Shown piece after piece: positions 27,642 through 34,596 of a stretch of 34,596 bases of DNA. The stretch's first letter is position 1. Each line of letters starts with the position of its first letter. The DNA is from Oscillatoriales cyanobacterium SM2_2_1. GTDB taxonomy: Bacteria > Cyanobacteriota > Cyanobacteriia > Pseudanabaenales > Pseudanabaenaceae. The notes beneath the pieces were generated by a model. The model did not search any database. It had not been told where the DNA came from and worked only from the letters and a program-made list of their open reading frames with translations. A program made the translations under genes and the position numbers. Location of the stretch: the NCBI GenBank assembly GCA_012031145.1, contig JAAUUH010000024.1, positions 1-34,596 of the forward strand, written 5' to 3'.

Positions 27642-28612
27642 TGTTGACATCTTTAGTGGCCCATTTGCATGAGTCAATTGGAATTTCCCATAAACAGGAC
27701 ATCCAAATGGCTGCGAGCAGCCTGAAGCAAAATATGTCACGGACAAAAGACAATGTTCAAATAGGAGATGATTGTGCCGCAATCCCCGATACTGATGGCT
27801 ACCTTTTACTAGCCTGTGAAGGGATGATGCCATTTTTTGTAGCGCATGACCCTTGGTTCGCAGGCTGGTCAGCGATCATGGTAAATGTCAATGATATTTA
27901 CGCCATGGGGGGACGTCCCATCGGTGTCGTCGATGCCCTTTGGAGCCAATCAATCGAACATTCGGAATTATTGTGGGCAGGGATGCAAGCCGCGTCCTTG
28001 TCCTTTAATGTACCCATCATCGGCGGTCATACCAATTGTCATAGCCCATACAATGCCCTATGCGTTTCAATTTTAGGACGCGCTCGACGACTGATTACCA
28101 GTTTCGATGCCCAACCAGGTCAGCAATTACTCATGGTGGTTGATTTTGATGGCAAGATGCATCCCAAATTTCCATTCTGGAACGCTGCAACGGAAACGCC
28201 ATCAGCACAGTTGCAGAGAAATTTATCCCTCCTACCCCATATTGCCGAGACCAATCTTTGCCATGCAGGGAAAGATATCAGCATGGGGGGGATAATTGGA
28301 ACAGCTCTGATGTTGCTAGAAACCTCCGGAAAAGGCGCAACCCTAAATATTGATGCTATTCCATGCCCAAAGGGGGTACCGTTAGCTACGTGGCTCACAA
28401 CTTTTCCTAGCTTCGGATTTTTGCTTAGCGTTGCTCCAAGTCAAGTTCCGATAGTTCAAGATCTGTTTCACAATCATCAAATAATCTGTGAAGTTATTGG
28501 TGAGGTCAACTCTAGCTTAGAGCTAGTATTACAGTTCCAACAAGAATCTATTAGTTTCTGGAACTTAAATGAACGTCCACTAACTGGATTCAAGAACTTT
28601 AGCTTAGAGTAA
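27641..28612 (+). CDS. AIR-synthase-related protein, Sll0787 family (Nit1C)
   Basis: The 323-residue product is a PurM/SelD/ThiL-like ATP-using enzyme. It has the GDDCAAI motif near residue 44, VNDIYAMGGRP, IIGGHT and AGKDISMGGIIGTALML, the usual nucleotide and Mg-binding series of this superfamily. Such enzymes typically activate a carbonyl or amide oxygen with ATP; here the substrate is unknown. The start is a GTG at 27641 with AGAGGAG eight bases upstream; it overlaps the GNAT stop by one base, which supports coupling. It belongs to the conserved Nit1C set. Confidence 0.87.
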   Translation: MLTSLVAHLHESIGISHKQDIQMAASSLKQNMSRTKDNVQIGDDCAAIPDTDGYLLLACEGMMPFFVAHDPWFAGWSAIMVNVNDIYAMGGRPIGVVDALWSQSIEHSELLWAGMQAASLSFNVPIIGGHTNCHSPYNALCVSILGRARRLITSFDAQPGQQLLMVVDFDGKMHPKFPFWNAATETPSAQLQRNLSLLPHIAETNLCHAGKDISMGGIIGTALMLLETSGKGATLNIDAIPCPKGVPLATWLTTFPSFGFLLSVAPSQVPIVQDLFHNHQIICEVIGEVNSSLELVLQFQQESISFWNLNERPLTGFKNFSLE

Positions 28613-28624
28613 TAGGTTAGTCGC

Positions 28625-29788
28625 GTGCGAATTGCCTTACTCACCTATTCTACCAAGCCTAGGGGCAGTGTTATTCATAGCCTTGAATTGGCAAATGCTT
28701 TCCACCAGATCGGGCATCAAGTCTGTATCTATGCTCTAGATAAAGATGGGCTTGGCTTCGACCGACCGATCCCCTGCACTTACCAGCCTATTCCTGCTAA
28801 GGCTGCTTCTCAGGAAATCGATCAATTAATTCGACAACGTATCAATGAGTTTGTCACTTTCCTAGAAGGGCACCTACGAAAGGATTGTCACACAATTTTC
28901 CATGCCCAAGACTGCATTAGTGCCAATGCTTTGGCTGTATTGCGTCAAAGAGGTCTGATCCCCCATTTTGTTCGCACGGTTCATCACATTGAAGATTACC
29001 AGAGTACCTATCTTCTGCAATGTCAGGAACAATCAATTCGTCAACCTGATCTTTGTCTGTGCGTCAGCAGCTATTGGCAGCAACAGCTAATCCAGCAGTA
29101 CCAAGTTAGTGCGCTTAGGGTGATCAATGGGGTTGATCTTGGTCGGTTTAGCTTCCAAGATGCTCCTCAAGATCTATCTCTTAAACGGCGACTAAACATT
29201 TCAGGATCTCCCGTGTTTTTAACGGTCGGCGGTATTGAACCTCGAAAAAACACTTTGCAGTTAGTCAAAGCCTTTGCTCAGGTGCGTCAACTTTTGCCGC
29301 AAGCCCAGTTAATCATTGCAGGTGGTGCCACATTATTCGACTATCGGGAGTATCGTGAGGAATTCTTGCAAATGGTTAACGCACTGGATTTAGAGTCAGC
29401 GATTCTGCTTCCGGGAGTGATTTCAGACCAAGATCTTCCCAGTTTGTATCGATGTGCTGATGCTTTTGTCTTTCCATCTCTTAAGGAGGGCTGGGGTTTA
29501 GTAGTACTTGAGGCGATCGCTAGTGGGTTACCGACGGTTGTTTCCCATCGGGCGCCTTTTACTGAGTTTCTGTCACCTGAGCAAACAATATTTATCCCCC
29601 CAGAAGACTCTAGCGCCATTGCCCTAGCCATGCATCAAAGTGTTCAGCCTAAACTTGCTCAATCATTGTTTCATAACAGTCGTTCAATTCTTCAGTTCTA
29701 TTCCTGGACGGCGTCCGCTATAATGCATTTAAATCACTATCAAGCATTACTTCATGCCAGAAATTCACTTTCAGATCCAATGGCCTGA
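28625..29788 (+). CDS. Glycosyltransferase family 4, MSMEG_0565 type (Nit1C)
   Basis: The 387-residue GT-B enzyme has an N-terminal donor-side start MRIALLTYSTKPRGSVIHSL. HAQDCISANAL, NGVDLGRF, VGGIEPRKNTLQLVKAF, and the C-terminal FVFPSLKEGWGLVVLEAIAS with the E-x7-E retaining motif and ASGLPTVVS follow. It is a retaining GT4 enzyme of the type found in Nit1C clusters. The product may be a glycosylated small molecule, which is an inference. The start is GTG 28625, 12 bp after the previous stop. The 3' end overlaps the next gene by 35 bp. Confidence 0.88.
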   Translation: MRIALLTYSTKPRGSVIHSLELANAFHQIGHQVCIYALDKDGLGFDRPIPCTYQPIPAKAASQEIDQLIRQRINEFVTFLEGHLRKDCHTIFHAQDCISANALAVLRQRGLIPHFVRTVHHIEDYQSTYLLQCQEQSIRQPDLCLCVSSYWQQQLIQQYQVSALRVINGVDLGRFSFQDAPQDLSLKRRLNISGSPVFLTVGGIEPRKNTLQLVKAFAQVRQLLPQAQLIIAGGATLFDYREYREEFLQMVNALDLESAILLPGVISDQDLPSLYRCADAFVFPSLKEGWGLVVLEAIASGLPTVVSHRAPFTEFLSPEQTIFIPPEDSSAIALAMHQSVQPKLAQSLFHNSRSILQFYSWTASAIMHLNHYQALLHARNSLSDPMA

Positions 29789-30047
29789 TGGAACTTGGGA
29801 GACTTGCTACTCTCCTTCTTTAGTTGTTAAGGATTATTTTACAGCGTCCCATTCCTACCCGTTGAATGATTTTGTGTCGCGATCGCGGATAGCCTTAATG
29901 ATTGCCAGTGAGCGAGTTCAAGCTAAATATGGGGTTCCCTGTGGACTAGCTTTAAATCAGTTGGAGCGAATTGAACGCCAAGCACTTAATTATCAAGGAA
30001 AAACAGATCCTCCGCCAGAGGTCACAGTTCTTCAGTTCATTGAGTGA
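29754..30047 (+). CDS. MSMEG_0570 family nitrogen-starvation protein (Nit1C)
   Basis: The 97-residue product starts MPEIHFQIQWPDGTWETCYS, then VVKDYFTASHSYPLNDFVSR and IASERVQAKYGVPCGLALNQ. This matches the short MSMEG_0570 family that travels with Nit1C nitrilases. No enzymatic motif is visible; it may bind or modify a partner. The start ATG lies inside the glycosyltransferase gene. It is the last gene of the cluster. Confidence 0.87.
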   Translation: MPEIHFQIQWPDGTWETCYSPSLVVKDYFTASHSYPLNDFVSRSRIALMIASERVQAKYGVPCGLALNQLERIERQALNYQGKTDPPPEVTVLQFIE

Positions 30048-30355
30048 ACATTACGGTCTTCATTATTCCTTAAATATTCAAGGAGCTTTTCGTCAATAAA
30101 TGACTGCGCCAGGATATTTAATCGGAACCAGCTCAATGCCTTATTTTTTAGACTTCGCCATGATCGAATAGATCAATAAAAGGTGCGGCTAACCCATGCT
30201 TCGGCAACAGCGGGCGGATAAACATTAATCCAGACTATACCTATTGTTTTTAATAGCATCTTCCATCTAATTTCTTTCATAGAAAAGCCGATAATCAGGG
30301 TGCGGCGAGAGTTTTTTGCCAATGGAGAGAGGTTTCGGTTCTAAAAAAGCTGACA
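30048..30355. other. Intergenic stretch after the Nit1C cluster
   Basis: A short hairpin candidate TCCTTaaatattcAAGGA (about 30067-30083) lies 20 bp after the last gene, but a clear T-run is lacking, so a terminator is uncertain. Nothing else is recognised. Confidence 0.3.
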
Positions 30356-30482
30356 TATAGCTATTTCAGATTTATTTGAGACAATCTCGCCCTCACCCCC
30401 AGCCCCTCTCCCTTCATGGGAGAGGGGAATAATAGAACTCAAGACAACTATGATTGCCTCGCTCTTAATTAAATTGACCATA
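30356..30482 (+). repeat. MITE-like element, family B, copy 2
   Basis: This 127-bp element has imperfect terminal inverted repeats of about 31 bp. The left end reads TATAGCTATTTCAGATTTAT and continues into TTGAGACAATC. The right end, inverted, reads TATGGTCAATTTAATTAAGA and continues into GCGAGGCAATC. The centre has a stem-loop CCCCTCTCCC-TTCAT-GGGAGAGGGG. It closely matches 2234-2357. Confidence 0.8.
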
Positions 30483-30628
30483 ACCTTAAAAGAGCAGCTA
30501 GTGCTGTAGTCCCTCTGCAGCCATGTTAAGCAGGGCATGTCATGGCTCAAACCGAATCAATTTCACAATCGTTAGTGCAAACTCCCAAAAATCTTGTTCT
30601 TAATTAGCAGAAAAAATTGATAGAAAGT

Positions 30629-32062
30629 TTAGCGCTGACACAAAAGGGGGGCTGCATCATAAAGGGCTTCGTTGTGTTTTGCTGAACGGAATAGGTCTAC
30701 CACCGGGAGAGGATAATCTACTCCTAGGTTAACTCCGAAACGCTTTTGTTCTACTGGCAAAAGTTCCCAAGGGCGGTGAATTTTACTAGCCGGAACATCC
30801 GCTAGTTCTGGCAGCCAATGGCGCACGTAATCTCCTTTAGGGTCATAGTCCTGGGACTGTTTAAGTATGTTAAAAAAGCGAAATCCTCGAGCATCGTTAC
30901 CTACCCCTGCAGTGTAGTTCCAGTTACCATAGTTACTGCAAACATCATAATCAATTAGGAGGGATTCAAACCATTCTGCACCCATTAGCCAACTAATACC
31001 TAGGTTTTTGGTTAGAAAACTGGCTACATTTTGCCGACCGCGATTAGACATGTAACCAGTTGCTGCCAATTCCCGCATATTGGCATCTACTAGGGGAAAG
31101 CCCGTGTGACCAGTTCGCCACAGTTCAAATCGCTCCCAATCCTCTTGCCAGGGCACTAACAACCCCCGAAGTCCGCTCGGACAAAAAAGGCGATCGCCAT
31201 GTTTGGCAGCAATGAAGCGAAAGTAATCACGCCAAAGTAATTCAAAAATCAACCAGTAGGTGGAATCATTGGCAACCCGTTCTGACTCATATTGCTTAAC
31301 CTCGGTGCAAATCCACCGTGGGCTAAGACAGCCATGGGCTAGCCATGGTGAAAATTTAGAGGAATCATCAAATACCAACATTCCATTGCGCGTTTCTTTA
31401 TATACCCGTAAATAGTCGCGTTCCCAGAAATATTCCTTGACCCGTGCTTTTCCTGCGGTTTCACCGCCCATAAAACGACTGACTGCCGATGGATATTCGG
31501 GACAGATTCCGCGCTCAATTACTTCTGGAATCGGGGGGAGTGCCCTCGGAGTAGGCAGGGGGTCGGCGGGGGCGCTGTGTTTTTCTGATTGTTTACGAAA
31601 GTTGGTGAATACTTCAGGCAAGTTCGCGATCGCAAAGGGAAGATCCTGAGGATCGTAGAGCGTGTGTCCCCAAAATGACTGACAGTGACAGCCTAGATCT
31701 TTTAGGGTTTTTTGCAGCGATCGCGCCACTGCTTTCTCTTCTGTGGTTACTTCTTGATGATAAAAAACAGCCTCAATCTGCCATGCTTTGACCAGTTCAG
31801 GAATGATCAACTCTGGCTCGCCGAGGCGAATGAGCAGATCGCTTCCGCGCGATCGCAGGTTTTCCCGCAAGTTCATCACACTTTCAGTTAAAAATTGCGT
31901 ACGGAAGTCCGCCGTCTTCGGAAAGCCAAATGATGTTTTTTGCCAGTGGCGGGGATCAAAGCAATAGACCGGAAGCACCACCTTCCCCTGCTGCACGGCG
32001 GATGTGAGGGGCGCATGATCGTGGAGGCGGAGGTCATTGCGAAACCATACCAAAGTGTTCAT
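30629..32062 (-). CDS. Cryptochrome DASH
   Basis: The 477-residue flavoprotein of the photolyase/cryptochrome family has an N-terminal alpha/beta antenna domain starting MNTLVWFRNDLRLHD. The FAD-binding helical domain has FELLWRDYFRFIAAKHG, GFPLVDANMRELAATGYMSN and RGRQNVASFLTKNLGISWLM, then WNYTAGVGNDARGFRFFN. The RQNVASFL and WNYTAGVGNDAR blocks fit the DASH group, whose members repair cyclobutane dimers in single-stranded DNA or act as light sensors. The length is typical. It is transcribed alone on the minus strand. Confidence 0.92.
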   Translation of the reverse strand: MNTLVWFRNDLRLHDHAPLTSAVQQGKVVLPVYCFDPRHWQKTSFGFPKTADFRTQFLTESVMNLRENLRSRGSDLLIRLGEPELIIPELVKAWQIEAVFYHQEVTTEEKAVARSLQKTLKDLGCHCQSFWGHTLYDPQDLPFAIANLPEVFTNFRKQSEKHSAPADPLPTPRALPPIPEVIERGICPEYPSAVSRFMGGETAGKARVKEYFWERDYLRVYKETRNGMLVFDDSSKFSPWLAHGCLSPRWICTEVKQYESERVANDSTYWLIFELLWRDYFRFIAAKHGDRLFCPSGLRGLLVPWQEDWERFELWRTGHTGFPLVDANMRELAATGYMSNRGRQNVASFLTKNLGISWLMGAEWFESLLIDYDVCSNYGNWNYTAGVGNDARGFRFFNILKQSQDYDPKGDYVRHWLPELADVPASKIHRPWELLPVEQKRFGVNLGVDYPLPVVDLFRSAKHNEALYDAAPLLCQR

Positions 32063-32127
32063 CGAGCCGCACCGCCACCTGAGTCAATTACCCCACCATT
32101 CTACGAAATCATCCAAGCCCCGATCGC

Positions 32128-32636
32128 CTAGGGCAGGATTTCGGCCAGGGTAGTGCCCTCCACCTGCTCGGTCGGTAGCTCGGGGGGGTACCCCAGGCTA
32201 CGGGCTAGCCGCGCAGTCACCGCAGCCGTGTCATCCTTGGCTAACCGTCCATGGCAAGCAAACCAATAGATTAAATGGGAGTCCCAATTGTAGCCACTCC
32301 ATCCCCCACTGGGACTGAGGCGATGGGCTATGAACTGCTTTGGCACCCCAGAAACCCCCGAAAAAATATAGGTTGGCCTTTTGGGGGAGCAGAACACCAA
32401 GGACTCTTTAACCTGGGTAGGGCGTTTTGGTATCTGGGCAGTTTCCGGCCAGGATCGGATCTGTTGTCGCACGGAATAAAGCAACCCATCGGCGATCGCC
32501 GTAGCAATTGCTGCCCTAGGTGAGTAACCCGGTAGCAGGTACCCATGCGGCATTTCTCGATAATTGTCGTTGCTTGGCTGGGGAAGGGGAGAAGGGCTAC
32601 ACCGAGAATTAATAGGATCTGCTTGGTTCTTAGCAT
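32128..32636 (-). pseudogene. Secreted protein of unknown function, frameshifted
   Basis: The first frame (from 32636) begins MLRTKQILLILGVALLPFPS, a clear Sec signal peptide ending at SQA, then TTIIEKCRMGTCYRVTHLGQ. It then becomes an implausible Arg/Pro-rich sequence. In the neighbouring frame IADGLLYSVRQQIRSWP, VKESLVFCSPKRPTYIF and DSHLIYWFACHG continue to a stop at 32128. A single missing base near 32495-32505 would join them (for example ...QQLLTAIADGLL...). The exact point is uncertain within 32328-32553. The restored product would be about 169 residues, exported, with several cysteines that could pair. I do not recognise the family. Confidence 0.6.
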
Positions 32637-32687
32637 CGGATCATTCCATGAATAACGCAGGCTAAAGCTTAAATTCCCTCAATCAGG

Positions 32688-33644
32688 TTACTTTTTGCCG
32701 AAGCCAAACAGTCCGCCACCTTTTTTGGGCGGTGGGGCAGCAAGAGCAGCCTCCACTTGCTTGAGGTACTTTAGGGCATTAGGCTCCCGGGGGTTCAGGC
32801 GTTGGGCTTTTTGAAAGCTGGCTTTAGCCATGACATTGTTGTTCTGATTCATGTACACCACGCCCAGTAATCCATGGATTGTGGCTTGTTCGGGTTCAAG
32901 TTTTTCGGCGTTGCGCAGTTCCTTGAGGGCATCGGCCCATTGCTTTTTGTTGACATAGAGCTGGGCTAGTTGCACCAAGCGGGTAGTAGGGGATTGAAGC
33001 ACCGTCACATCATCGTCGGACTTGGCGGACTTAGCTGGGGTGGCACCCGTCTGGGCGATCGTGGTCTGCCCAATGGAATCATGTTCTTTAGCGGCTGGCG
33101 TGGCAGCACGACTGTTGATGGCGCTAAGGTCGTTCTGGGTGAGTAGAAAGATGAGGTTGAGCTCACTCAATTCCTCAGTGGCCGGCAAAATGGAATCTAG
33201 GGATTGATACTGCTCGGCGGCAGCCTGATCGATAAATTTGTGGTAATTGAATTCGTGGGGGATGCGCTGCAATTGTTGGGCGCGGGGGGAGATCACATCG
33301 GGGACAAGATTTTTTTGGCGTTGCAACTTGGCGAATAGGCGGAGGCTGGCGAGGTATTCGGCGCGATTGCGATCATTGCTAAGCAGTTGATAGGCAGGGT
33401 TGATCATCTTGGCCAGATATTGGGTGCCCAGATCGCGTTCAGCGGGAGTACGTCCAAAGATGTCGGGGTGAAGCACCTTGGCCAGCTGCAGAAACTTTCG
33501 CCGTACCAAATCACCACTGGCGGTAATCGGAATCCCCAGAATAGCGTAGTGATCGGTGAGTTTATGCTGGGCAAGGCCCCGTAATAATTTGGTGTTTAAT
33601 TTGGGTGCGCCTTTAGCCGCGTCTGATTCTGCCATAGGTTCCAC
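32688..33644 (-). CDS. J-domain protein with TPR repeats
   Basis: The 318-residue protein has an N-terminal DnaJ-like J domain (about 28-98) with the HPD motif (H59-P-D61 in AKVLHPDIFGRTPAER). A middle linker and C-terminal TPR repeats (about 215-300, with AQLYVNKKQWADALKELRNA and MNQNNNVMAKASFQKAQRLN) follow. The tail is Gly/Lys-rich. J domains recruit Hsp70 (DnaK), so this is probably a DnaK co-chaperone with a protein-binding TPR module. No zinc-finger cysteines are seen. Its start overlaps the end of the upstream binding-protein gene by about 49 bp; ATG 33635 would reduce that to about 40 bp. Confidence 0.85.
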   Translation of the reverse strand: MEPMAESDAAKGAPKLNTKLLRGLAQHKLTDHYAILGIPITASGDLVRRKFLQLAKVLHPDIFGRTPAERDLGTQYLAKMINPAYQLLSNDRNRAEYLASLRLFAKLQRQKNLVPDVISPRAQQLQRIPHEFNYHKFIDQAAAEQYQSLDSILPATEELSELNLIFLLTQNDLSAINSRAATPAAKEHDSIGQTTIAQTGATPAKSAKSDDDVTVLQSPTTRLVQLAQLYVNKKQWADALKELRNAEKLEPEQATIHGLLGVVYMNQNNNVMAKASFQKAQRLNPREPNALKYLKQVEAALAAPPPKKGGGLFGFGKK

Positions 33645-34417
33645 CTTTTCAGGATTTGTTCTAGTCTACCCTCTCGACGCATGTCTAATATCGCTTGGTT
33701 GACAGCTTTTAGGAGCGTGGCATCCTCTTGATTGACAACTACGACGAGGGCGATGGGTAGTAAGGGCTGACCGGTGATGGCAAAGGTGCGATCGCGGGCG
33801 TACCACGTGGCAATGGGTTCGTCGAGCATCAGGGCATCGAGTTGACGATTGCGCAGTTGGGCCAACATCCGGTCAAGGTCGCGGGAGGCAAAGAGGCGAA
33901 TGGCATTGCCACGATTTTTGTTAAAGGTCTCTAAGACAGCGGCACCACCGGAGGTTTCAATGACACCGACCCGCTTGCCGATCAGGTCACGCAGCGTGTT
34001 GATGGGGCTTTCGCCCCGACGGACGAGGAGACGCTGGGAGGTGCGGTAGTAGGGTTGGCTAGAGCTAAAGTTGGCGTCGAGGCTGCCTTCTTCCCGGAGG
34101 TTCAAGATGATGTCAACCTGGCGCGATCGCAGGCTATTGGGCTGACTGGCCCAGGGGATAGGGGTGGGGCGGGCTTCGACTTTAAGGCGGGTGGCAAGTT
34201 CACGGGCCAGTTCCCACTCAAAGCCATCGTAGCGTTTCGTCTCGGGGTTCCAGAAGACATAGGGGGCACCGATTTCGGCATCGATCGCCACACGCAGACT
34301 TCCCCGCCGGGTGACATTGGCCAAGCTGGTGTCGGCGGGGTTGGCCCGCAGGGTTAGGGGGCTGAAGGACAGAGTGCTCAGGAGTCCGAGGCTAAAGAAA
34401 AAGAGTTTGGCTGTCAT
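33596..34417 (-). CDS. Periplasmic amino-acid-type solute-binding protein (family 3)
   Basis: The 273-residue precursor has a signal peptide (about 1-25, cleavage near LRA-NP) and then the SBP family 3 fold. SLRVAIDAEIGAPYVFWNPE starts the mature domain, followed by YDGFEWELARELATRL and the hinge and ligand blocks RVGVIETSGGAAVLE and ALMLDEPIATWYA. ILDMRREGRLEQILKRW lies near the end. Such proteins bring amino acids or related ligands to an ABC importer, or act as sensors. No permease or ATPase genes lie beside it. Its start overlaps the stop of the upstream gene as ATGA. Confidence 0.88.
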   Translation of the reverse strand: MTAKLFFFSLGLLSTLSFSPLTLRANPADTSLANVTRRGSLRVAIDAEIGAPYVFWNPETKRYDGFEWELARELATRLKVEARPTPIPWASQPNSLRSRQVDIILNLREEGSLDANFSSSQPYYRTSQRLLVRRGESPINTLRDLIGKRVGVIETSGGAAVLETFNKNRGNAIRLFASRDLDRMLAQLRNRQLDALMLDEPIATWYARDRTFAITGQPLLPIALVVVVNQEDATLLKAVNQAILDMRREGRLEQILKRWNLWQNQTRLKAHPN

Positions 34418-34596
34418 AGTTGGTGGGCGTCAATTTGGATGAGGGATTCCCAGCCACCCTTAGGATCATAGGTGCAGATCAGGCGGCGGTGGTGCTGGGT
34501 GGTGATCTGCCAGCCTGCGGCGATCGCAAAGGGCTGGCGGTGGGGGATGGGGTGAGGGTAGGTAAGGCTAGCTCCGCGGGGCAGGGCAAGGGTGGG
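34414..34596 (-). CDS. C-terminal part of an unidentified gene (right window edge)
   Basis: The last 60 codons of a minus-strand gene run to TGA at 34414-34416, overlapping the ATG of the binding-protein gene. The visible end includes LPRGASLTYPHPIPH, FAIAAGWQITTQHHRRLIC and YDPKGGWESLIQI. The pattern resembles the C-terminus of DUF3598/CpcS-like cyanobacterial proteins, but only tentatively. It is incomplete, so I assign no function. Confidence 0.4.
   Translation of the reverse strand, partial: PTLALPRGASLTYPHPIPHRQPFAIAAGWQITTQHHRRLICTYDPKGGWESLIQIDAHQL

Noticed and set aside
27641-28612. SelD (selenophosphate synthase) identity for the AIR-synthase-like gene
   Set aside because: It lacks an N-terminal Cys/Sec site and no selenium genes are near; the context fits the Sll0787 family.
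30541-30606. Short frame MAQTESISQSLVQTPKNLVLN
   Set aside because: Only 21 codons, with no conserved context; probably chance.
21583-30628. tRNA-Glu as attachment site for an integrated island carrying Nit1C
   Set aside because: No integrase gene and no repeat of the tRNA 3' end on the far side were seen.

Overview
The window comes from a cyanobacterial chromosome. Several genes are essentially cyanobacterial: PipX, a class C flavodiiron protein of the Flv3 type, and a GUN4-domain protein. HIP1-type octamers (GCGATCGC) are very dense outside the 22.6-30 kb region. I do not name a genus.

Layout. 1-6.1 kb: left-edge SGNH-hydrolase lipoprotein (frameshifted, partial), ACT-malic enzyme, a MITE-bearing spacer, tRNA-Thr(CGU), a MutS2 without Smr domain, and proB. 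6.1-7.0 kb: a gene-free stretch with clustered MITE-like repeats. 7.0-10.3 kb (minus): pipX-ispE-sufC-sufD, closely packed. 10.9-12.6 kb (minus): flv3. 12.6-21.0 kb (almost all minus): surface-polysaccharide genes, namely a Wzy-like membrane protein, four GT2 glycosyltransferases, a sugar-phosphate nucleotidyltransferase and a cupin, with a plus-strand pseudokinase-GUN4 gene inside. 21.1-21.7 kb: rsfS and tRNA-Glu(UUC). 22.6-30.0 kb (plus): a complete Nit1C / sll0783-type nitrogen-starvation and nitrilase cluster. 30.6-34.6 kb (minus): cryptochrome DASH, a frameshifted secreted protein, a J-domain/TPR protein, an amino-acid-type periplasmic binding protein and a partial gene at the right edge.

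The most interesting system is the Nit1C cluster. Its order is flavin oxidoreductase (MSMEG_0569 family), Sll0783/MSMEG_0572 protein, nitrilase, a DUF1348 protein, radical SAM protein (MSMEG_0568 family), GNAT, AIR-synthase-like protein, glycosyltransferase and MSMEG_0570 protein. A textbook NtcA-activated promoter (GTA-N8-TAC, 22 nt, TAN3T) precedes the Sll0783-type gene, so the operon is probably switched on by nitrogen limitation. The gene for PipX, the NtcA co-activator, is 14 kb away. The cluster is visibly poorer in GC and HIP1 sites than its flanks, and a DUF1348 gene sits in the middle of it.

Five genes are each interrupted by an apparent single-base indel: the SGNH hydrolase, one GT2, the cupin, the radical SAM gene and a secreted protein. 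Restoring one base rejoins a sensible protein in each case. They may be sequencing or assembly errors, or real decay; the reads would decide.
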